Assembly (NCBI GenBank): GCA_002373875.1
Contig: DFKQ01000012.1
Span: forward strand, 1 to 35,713
Length of the DNA stretch: 35,713 nucleotides
Reading direction: 5' to 3'
Origin: Lachnospiraceae bacterium UBA3641
GTDB taxonomy: Bacteria > Bacillota > Clostridia > Lachnospirales > Lachnospiraceae
The translations under genes and the position numbers were made by a program. Shown here in pieces: positions 29,999-35,713 of this stretch. Under the pieces are notes generated by a model, which saw only the letters and a list, made by a program, of their open reading frames with translations, made no database searches and was not told the DNA's origin. Every line of letters starts with the position of its first letter. Positions within the stretch are counted from its first letter, which is position 1.

Positions 29999-31168
29999 AT
30001 GATGGATGATTTTGCAATAGAAGCCCGGTTGGATGAATTTGCCGGGGAAACAGTAATGAAAAAGAGGATCGGCTTCGGATATCCCATAAATCAGGAGAGC
30101 AGGCTGGTTTCATTCTACAAATGGCTCTGGGGAAGTGGAGTAAATCTGGCGATGACAGATAACGCCGGCGACCCTTTTGACATGGAGACCGAGCATCTTA
30201 TACTGAATACGCTTGAATATGAGCGTGAGGTCATTGAATTTTTCGGACCTCTATACGGCTTTGAGGTCGATAAGCTGTGGGGGATCGTGACCTTCAGCGG
30301 AACCGATGGGAATAACCATGGGCTTTATTTTGGATCCAAATATCTTGAGAAGAAGACAGGTAAGAAGCCTGTAGTGTATGTATCCGAGGCGGCTCATTAT
30401 TCGAGCATGCGGCTGACTGATCTGCAGAATCTGGATATGAGGCTTATTCCTGCCGATGTGCACGGACGCATGATCCCGGAAGAGCTTAATAAGGTATTGG
30501 CAGATGACCGTCCGGCCCTAATGGTGTTCGCTCTGGGTACCACATTCAAGGGCGGAATTGATGATATGGATGCAATAAACGCAGTGCTTGCCGGCCATCC
30601 GTCAATCGAGGTATACCGGCATGTGGATGCTGCGCTTTTTGGCGGGTATATTCCTCATACCAGGTATCGCGACATGCTGAACCGCAAGGTTCATCCCTTT
30701 GACTCGATCGCAGTCAGCGGGCATAAATTCTTCGGGATGGATGAACCTGCCGGATTTTTCATTACTACAAGGGAGATAAAGGAGAACCAGAACCCGTTTG
30801 CCGTTCCTTATCTTAACGGTTCGATGCCCATGATCAACTGCTTGCGTTCCGCCATGTCTCCGCTTAAGCTGTGGTGGATTATAAAACATACAAGTGAGGA
30901 GGATTTTGTAAGGCAATCGACGGGGATGCTTGAACGGGCACAGTGGCTTAAAGAGGAATTAACCCAAATGGGCTGGCCGGCATGGCTTGAATCGGCATCG
31001 AACACCGTATATTTCAAGCGGCCGTCCAAGGAAATAGTGACTAAGTACGCTCTGGCTCCCGATCATGATGACAGGCTCGGCGGCGACCTGTCTCATATAG
31101 TTATTATGCAGCATGTAACCAAGGAAAGGCTTCAGGGCTTTCTTGATGATATCAAAGATCATATGTGA
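29999..31168 (+). CDS. PLP-dependent decarboxylase, histidine-decarboxylase-like (group II)
   Basis: 389 residues. It resembles PLP-type histidine decarboxylases: IGFGYPINQESRLVSFYKWL (24-43), GIVTFSGTDGNNHGLYFGSK, YVSEAAHYSSMRL (His133 stacks on PLP), HVDAALFGGYIPH (Asp210) and AVSGHKFFGMDEP, where Lys243 is the PLP-binding lysine. The substrate may be histidine or another amino acid; grouping with a sugar kinase and aldolase is unusual and argues for a special pathway. ATG 29999 and ATG 30002 are both possible, behind an AGGAG site. Its 3' end overlaps the GGDEF remnant by 17 bases. Confidence 0.85.
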   Translation: MMDDFAIEARLDEFAGETVMKKRIGFGYPINQESRLVSFYKWLWGSGVNLAMTDNAGDPFDMETEHLILNTLEYEREVIEFFGPLYGFEVDKLWGIVTFSGTDGNNHGLYFGSKYLEKKTGKKPVVYVSEAAHYSSMRLTDLQNLDMRLIPADVHGRMIPEELNKVLADDRPALMVFALGTTFKGGIDDMDAINAVLAGHPSIEVYRHVDAALFGGYIPHTRYRDMLNRKVHPFDSIAVSGHKFFGMDEPAGFFITTREIKENQNPFAVPYLNGSMPMINCLRSAMSPLKLWWIIKHTSEEDFVRQSTGMLERAQWLKEELTQMGWPAWLESASNTVYFKRPSKEIVTKYALAPDHDDRLGGDLSHIVIMQHVTKERLQGFLDDIKDHM

Positions 31169-31446
31169 CGGTATTTTTGCCGTTCTGCTTGGAATGATAC
31201 ATACATTCATCCGCATGACGCACGGTCTCCATTGAGACCGTGCCGGATGATAAGCCTATGCTGACCGTTACCTTGCGGGGGAAGTCCCAGGTCTGCCATT
31301 CGATATCGCGTCTTATGTTTTCGGCTATCCTGATCACGGCATTTGTGTCAAGGTTTTGGATGATCATCACGAATTCCTCACCGCCATACCGGAAGGATCG
31401 GATTTTTTTCCCCTTCATGGTGTTTAGAAGGCTTCCTATACGTTTT
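31152..31446 (-). pseudogene. C-terminal remnant of a GGDEF (diguanylate cyclase) domain
   Basis: On the minus strand a frame reads RIGSLLNTMKGKKIRSFRYG, then GEEFVMII, and later VSIGLSSGT and DECMYHSKQNGKNTVTYDL. This is the second half of a GGDEF domain including the catalytic GGEEF loop. The first half and any sensor domain are missing; upstream of RIGSLL there is an in-frame stop. It cannot be a working diguanylate cyclase. It is left from a deletion between the decarboxylase and ABC genes. Confidence 0.85.
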
Positions 31447-31472
31447 TAATGTATCGCCCTTGAATCTTTACG

Positions 31473-31501
31473 TAGTTAATTGCATCCGGACATGTTATAA
31501 T
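31473..31501 (+). promoter_or_regulatory. probable promoter of the ABC exporter operon
   Basis: A weak TAGTTA (31473-31478), 17-base spacer and a perfect TATAAT (31496-31501), about 86 bases before the first ABC gene. Confidence 0.5.
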
Positions 31502-31587
31502 GTTCTCTGTGTTTGCAACAGTTTTGAGTCTGCCCGAAACGGTTATCCGTATCCGTAACAGTATAACGGCATGGAAGAGAAGAAGGA

Positions 31588-33465
31588 ATGTTTAAGAAGC
31601 TTGGAAGTCATCTGAAGGAATATAAGATATTTGCCATTATCACCCCCATATGTATGATCCTTGAGGTCGTAGCCGAGACCATAACGCCGCGTCTCATGGG
31701 CCAGCTTGTGGACAACGGTGTCGAGAAGGGTGATATATCATACATAATCAGGGTGGGCCTGATGATGCTTGCCATGGCAGTTTTCGGACTGGCGGCAGGT
31801 CTTGCGGGAGGCTTTACCGCGGCGAAGGCTTCGACAGGATTTGCCAAGAACCTGCGTAAGGCCATGTATGATAACATACAGACATTTTCTTTTTCGAATA
31901 TCGACAGGTTTTCAACAGCGGGACTTATCACCCGTCTCACCACGGATGTGACCAATGTCCAGAATGCATTTCAGATGATAATAAGGATGAGCTTTCGCGC
32001 ACCTTTTTCGCTTATCTTTGCCATGACGGCGGCCTTTCTGGTATCCGCAAGGATAGCCAGGGTTTATCTTATCGCTGTCATTATTCTTGCTGTTATAATC
32101 ATCGCGATCATGCTTTCCGCCATGAAGAGCTTCAGGCAGGTATTTAAGAAGTACGATGAGCTTAACTCAACCGTGCAGGAGAACGTGAATGCGATCCGCG
32201 TTGTCAAGGCATATGTCCGTGAGGACTATGAAAAGTCACGCATGTACAAGGCATGTGAGAATATCTACAGGCTTTTTGTCAATGCAGAGAGCAAGGTGGT
32301 GATCAATGCCCCCGTTATGATGACGGCTATCTATACCTGTATCCTTGTCATAAGCTGGGTGGGTGCTCATATGATAGTAAGCGATGAGCTGACAACCGGT
32401 GAGCTTATGACCCTGCTCACCTATTGTATGAACATTCTAATGAACCTTATGATGCTGTCAATGATCTTTGTTATGGTATCCATAAGCATGGCAAGCGGTG
32501 AGCGTATCGTTGAAGTTCTTGACGAGACTGCGGATATAGTTAATCCCGGGTCTCCTGTCATGGAAGTGAAGGATGGGAGCATCGAATTCTCGGATGTTGA
32601 TTTTTCGTATTATAAGGAGAGTGAGGCACCGGTACTTAAGGATATCAGCTTAAGGATAGCATCCGGTGAGACCATAGGGATAATCGGCGGAACCGGTTCC
32701 GGTAAGACTACCCTCGTTAACCTTATATGCCGCCTGTATGACGTTACACAGGGCAAGGTGATGGTCGGTGGAAGGGATGTCAGGGAATACGATCTTGAGA
32801 CCCTCCGTAACGAGGTGGCCGTAGTGCTGCAGAAGAACGTGCTGTTTTCGGGAACGATTTATGAGAACCTTATGTGGGGAATGAACCATGGGAGCCACGG
32901 GGACGGTTCTGCCGGAACATCACAGCTTACCGAGGAGATGAAGGAAGAGTGCAGGCGTGCCTGCCGTCTGGCCTGTGCGGATGAGTTCATAGAGAAGATG
33001 CCGGATAAATACGATACTTATATTGAGCAGGGCGGCAGCAATGTATCGGGCGGACAGAAGCAGAGGCTGTGTATCGCAAGGGCCCTGCTCAAGAAGCCTA
33101 AGGTGCTGATACTTGATGATTCGACAAGCGCGGTTGATACGGCAACCGATGCCAGGATCCGCAGGGCCTTCTATGAGGAGATCCCGGATACTACCAAGAT
33201 AATAATAGCCCAGCGTGTATCCTCTGTTAAGGATGCCGACAGGATAATAGTTATGGATGACGGACGGATAGACGGTATCGGAACTCATGAGGAGCTTCTC
33301 AGGGGTAATGAGATATATCGTGATGTTTATGAGAGCCAGACAGGGGAGAGGGACTTCGACAGGATCGCACCGGATGAAGGAATGAATGCGGTTCATGCCG
33401 ATGCCGAATATGCTTCACAGGAACCCGATGAAGTAATGACAGGCGGAAGCGAGGTGGAAGCGTAA
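31588..33465 (+). CDS. heterodimeric ABC exporter subunit, degenerate ATP site
   Basis: 625 residues: six-helix membrane domain (about 15-300) and ATPase domain. Walker A is GGTGSGKTTL (about 365-374), the signature VSGGQKQR (about 485) is canonical, but Walker B reads VLILDDST, so the catalytic Glu is replaced by Asp, and the H-loop reads IIAQRVSS with Gln for His. This is the pattern of the non-catalytic-site subunit of heterodimeric exporters (BmrC/TM287-like). The C-terminus has an acidic, low-complexity tail of about 45 residues. The TAATG overlap at 33463-33467 couples it to the second subunit. Likely drug or lipid export; substrate unknown. Confidence 0.93.
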   Translation: MFKKLGSHLKEYKIFAIITPICMILEVVAETITPRLMGQLVDNGVEKGDISYIIRVGLMMLAMAVFGLAAGLAGGFTAAKASTGFAKNLRKAMYDNIQTFSFSNIDRFSTAGLITRLTTDVTNVQNAFQMIIRMSFRAPFSLIFAMTAAFLVSARIARVYLIAVIILAVIIIAIMLSAMKSFRQVFKKYDELNSTVQENVNAIRVVKAYVREDYEKSRMYKACENIYRLFVNAESKVVINAPVMMTAIYTCILVISWVGAHMIVSDELTTGELMTLLTYCMNILMNLMMLSMIFVMVSISMASGERIVEVLDETADIVNPGSPVMEVKDGSIEFSDVDFSYYKESEAPVLKDISLRIASGETIGIIGGTGSGKTTLVNLICRLYDVTQGKVMVGGRDVREYDLETLRNEVAVVLQKNVLFSGTIYENLMWGMNHGSHGDGSAGTSQLTEEMKEECRRACRLACADEFIEKMPDKYDTYIEQGGSNVSGGQKQRLCIARALLKKPKVLILDDSTSAVDTATDARIRRAFYEEIPDTTKIIIAQRVSSVKDADRIIVMDDGRIDGIGTHEELLRGNEIYRDVYESQTGERDFDRIAPDEGMNAVHADAEYASQEPDEVMTGGSEVEA

Positions 33466-35396
33466 TGGCAGAACCTAAGGTAAGAGAAGTAAAGATGGGA
33501 CGAGGTGCCAGGGGCATGGGTCCAAGACCCAAGCTTGAGAATCCGGGGAAGATATTAAAGAGACTCTTTGCAATAAGCTTCGGACATTATAAGCTGCATG
33601 TTTTTCTGGTGTGCCTGTGCATAATAACGTCCGTGTTGTGTACGGTTCGCGGAACCCTGTTTATGAAGGAACTGGTGGATGTGTATATCCTCCCCATGAT
33701 CGGGCAGAAGGAGCCTGATTTTATCCCGCTTCGCAATGCGATAACGAAGATGGTTGTCATATATGCCGCCGGAATACTTACAACCTTTACCTATAACAAG
33801 TTGATGATCTATGTCTCTCAGGGTTCCTTAAGAAGGATCAGGACTTCCCTGTTCGAGAAGATGGAGAATCTTCCCATAAGGTATTTCGATACACACAGCC
33901 ACGGGGACATCATGTCTGTATATACGAATGATGTGGACACAATGCGTCAGGTAATAAGCCAGACCATCCCGCAGCTGCTCAATTCGGTCATAACGGTTGT
34001 AAGCATACTTGCAAGCATGATAGCCTTAAGCCTGCCCCTTACCTTCGTTACCCTGTCCATGGTGGCGGTCATGCTGATCGCATCCAAGGCAGTTGTAAAG
34101 AGGAGCTCCGAATTTTTTGTCAAGCAGCAGGGAGAGCTTGGATCCCTTAACGGATATATCGAGGAAATGATCGAAGGCCAGAAGGTCATTAAGGTCTTCT
34201 GCCATGAGAACGAAGCGGTCAGGGGATTTGACAGGTTAAACGAGAACCTGTGTGTAAGTGCGAACAATGCGAACAAGTACGTAAATATCATGGGGCCGAT
34301 AAATGCCCAGCTCGGTAATGTCAGCTATGTGCTTGTTGCGGTGGTCGGAGCGTTACTGGCTATAGGAAACGTAGGAGGCTTTACCCTTGGATCGCTTGCA
34401 AGCTTCCTGACCTTTAACCGTAACCTCAATATGCCCATAAACCAGATAAGCCAGCAGTTCAATACCGTGGTAATGGCCCTTGCCGGTGCCGACAGGGTAT
34501 TTAAGCTGATGGATGAGAAGCCTGAGGTGGACGAGGGTTACGTAATGCTCGTCAATGCGAAGAAGGATGCTGACGGCAATATCACAGAGTCCGATGATAG
34601 AACGGGACTGTGGGCATGGAAGCATTACCATAAGGCGGACGATACCACGACTTATGTTGAACTTAAGGGCGATGTGGTCTTTAATGATGTTGATTTCGGA
34701 TACACGGATGATAAGATAGTCCTTCACAATATAGATATCTTCGCTACTCCGGGGCAGAAGATAGCCTTTGTCGGTTCGACGGGTGCCGGCAAGACAACGA
34801 TCACCAACCTTATCAACCGTTTTTATGATATACAGGACGGTAAGATAAGGTATGACGGTATAAATATAAACAAGATAAAGAAGGCTGACCTCAGAAGGTC
34901 TCTTGGCATTGTTCTGCAGGATACCCATCTCTTTACCGGGACCATCAAGGAGAACATCCGCTACGGAAGGCTTGATGCGACCGATGAAGAAGTGATCGCG
35001 GCAGCCAAGCTTGCCAATGCGCATGCCTTTATAAGGCATCTCCCTCAGGGTTATGATACGGTCATAACAGGGGATGGAGGATCCTTAAGCCAGGGACAGC
35101 GCCAGCTCCTTGCGATAGCCCGCGCCGCCATAGCCGATCCGCCGGTCCTTATCCTCGATGAGGCCACAAGCTCTATAGATACACGTACCGAGAAGCTCAT
35201 ACAGCATGGTATGGACAAGCTGATGAAGGGACGTACTACCTTTGTGATAGCCCACCGCCTGTCGACCATAAAGAACAGTGACTGCATCATGGTCCTTGAG
35301 CAGGGCCGCATCATAGAACGCGGCACACATGACGAACTTCTTAAGCAGAAGGGTAAGTACTATCAGCTGTATACAGGGAACCAGATAGCATCGTAG
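33465..35396 (+). CDS. heterodimeric ABC exporter subunit, canonical ATP site
   Basis: 643 residues: a short basic N-terminus with a glycine-rich stretch (GRGARGMGPRP), six helices (about 38-340) and the ATPase domain. Walker A GSTGAGKTT (about 435-443), Walker B LILDEATSS with the catalytic Glu, and H-loop IAHRLST are canonical, while the signature is LSQGQRQL with Gln replacing the second-position Gly. Combined with the partner, one composite site is fully canonical and the other degenerate, as in BmrCD and TM287/288. An insertion of about 40 residues with KDADGNITESDD (about 365-405) precedes the ATPase domain. Confidence 0.93.
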   Translation: MAEPKVREVKMGRGARGMGPRPKLENPGKILKRLFAISFGHYKLHVFLVCLCIITSVLCTVRGTLFMKELVDVYILPMIGQKEPDFIPLRNAITKMVVIYAAGILTTFTYNKLMIYVSQGSLRRIRTSLFEKMENLPIRYFDTHSHGDIMSVYTNDVDTMRQVISQTIPQLLNSVITVVSILASMIALSLPLTFVTLSMVAVMLIASKAVVKRSSEFFVKQQGELGSLNGYIEEMIEGQKVIKVFCHENEAVRGFDRLNENLCVSANNANKYVNIMGPINAQLGNVSYVLVAVVGALLAIGNVGGFTLGSLASFLTFNRNLNMPINQISQQFNTVVMALAGADRVFKLMDEKPEVDEGYVMLVNAKKDADGNITESDDRTGLWAWKHYHKADDTTTYVELKGDVVFNDVDFGYTDDKIVLHNIDIFATPGQKIAFVGSTGAGKTTITNLINRFYDIQDGKIRYDGININKIKKADLRRSLGIVLQDTHLFTGTIKENIRYGRLDATDEEVIAAAKLANAHAFIRHLPQGYDTVITGDGGSLSQGQRQLLAIARAAIADPPVLILDEATSSIDTRTEKLIQHGMDKLMKGRTTFVIAHRLSTIKNSDCIMVLEQGRIIERGTHDELLKQKGKYYQLYTGNQIAS

Positions 35397-35629
35397 TTAT
35401 ATAATATGTCCTTCGCCGGTGTACAGGACAATATGCAGTATGTGAGCGAAACGGCATACATTTTGGACGAGAAGAGTAGTGCTCCCCGACCGGATGGAGT
35501 GGAGAGCGGTGAAACGAAACATGGATGTTGAGTTGAACCCGGTACTACGATGGTTCGGACGAAATCGTATGGCGTGCAGCGTGGTAGTAATAATATAGTT
35601 ACACAATATATAACCAAGGAGATGTGAAT
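35397..35629. other. intergenic region upstream of pyrE
   Basis: 233 bases without a gene-like frame. It contains short inverted repeats: GTCCT/AGGAC (about 35408-35429) and GAACC/GGTTC (about 35535-35556). I see neither a clear -35/-10 pair nor a T-run terminator, and no PyrR-binding-loop match. It may hold the pyrE 5' leader, possibly structured, but I cannot name it. Confidence 0.35.
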
Positions 35630-35713
35630 ATGGAAGCATACAAAGAAGAATTCATCAGGTTCATGGTAGACTCTCAGGTCCTTAAGTTCGGAGAGTTCAC
35701 GCTTAAGAGCGGC
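35630..35713 (+). CDS. pyrE: orotate phosphoribosyltransferase, 5' part (runs off the window)
   Basis: The first 28 codons, with AAGGAGATG before ATG 35630. The N-terminus EAYKEEFIRFMVDSQVLKFG then EFTLKSG matches the PyrE start, where the final K-S-G belongs to the substrate-binding region. PyrE joins orotate and PRPP to make OMP in pyrimidine synthesis. The rest lies beyond the window, so completeness cannot be judged. Confidence 0.8.
   Translation, partial: MEAYKEEFIRFMVDSQVLKFGEFTLKSG

Noticed and set aside
29262..30113. A 283-codon minus-strand frame across the aldolase and decarboxylase genes
   Set aside because: It is antisense to two genes with complete catalytic motifs, and its Cys/His/Ile-rich sequence is typical of shadow translation.

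Overview
The window looks like chromosomal DNA of a Lachnospiraceae-type Firmicute (Butyrivibrio or Pseudobutyrivibrio-like). The evidence is moderate GC, strong AGGAGG-type ribosome binding sites, TTGACA/TATAAT promoters, and families typical of that group: DUF3793, DUF6110, DUF4869, AAA-ATPase-like/PD-(D/E)XK proteins, and secreted-protein tails ending in a WWW motif. This assignment is inference; there is no rRNA or other marker gene in the window. I saw no tRNA, rRNA, CRISPR array or intact insertion sequence.

Layout. 1-500: fragments of broken genes, including a TfoX-N-like piece. 546-4865: two promoter units, each with two GGTTAGC-type palindromes, one at the transcription start and one downstream. 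The first drives a DUF6110 protein, a P-type metal ATPase and a methyltransferase; the second drives a DUF3793 protein and a flavodoxin. I read this as one metal-responsive regulon. 4900-6412: remnant of a methyltransferase joined to a 5'-truncated ABC transporter. 6673-11411: hflX, a decayed gene, a GH13 glucosidase (minus), a glutathione peroxidase behind an operator-like palindrome, and an MgtC-like protein (minus). 11412-11700: a hairpin-rich intergenic element.

11741-17275 is the most informative block. A promoter is followed by a 25-codon Phe-rich leader peptide, an antiterminator and an intrinsic terminator, then prephenate dehydratase (no ACT domain) and DAHP synthase: a phenylalanine attenuator. 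Next come a MotA/TolQ-like channel protein with a long coiled-coil tail and its OmpA/MotB-like partner (ZorAB-like, without ZorC/D/E), and an inositol-monophosphatase/chorismate-mutase fusion. A bidirectional terminator closes the block. The fusion would supply the chorismate mutase missing from the stand-alone dehydratase.

17241-21632: a minus-strand SPFH membrane protein with a 57-residue ribbon-helix-helix protein, behind a promoter carrying two tandem TGATATCA boxes; then cobyric acid synthase and the Mg transporter MgtE on the plus strand. 21800-28000 is accessory: a DMT exporter, a small Cys protein, a P-loop ATPase with a C-terminal helix-turn-helix, a remnant of a surface protein, a DUF4869/P-loop pair and an AAA-like/PD-(D/E)XK protein. 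A fragmentary copy of the 5' part of the downstream pfkB gene lies just before that last gene.

28005-31168: a PfkB-type sugar kinase (interrupted by an in-frame TAG at codon 31), a class II aldolase and a PLP-dependent histidine-decarboxylase-like enzyme in one operon. 31152-31446 (minus): a GGDEF remnant. 31588-35396: a heterodimeric ABC exporter with complementary degenerate and canonical ATP sites. 35630 to the end: the start of pyrE.
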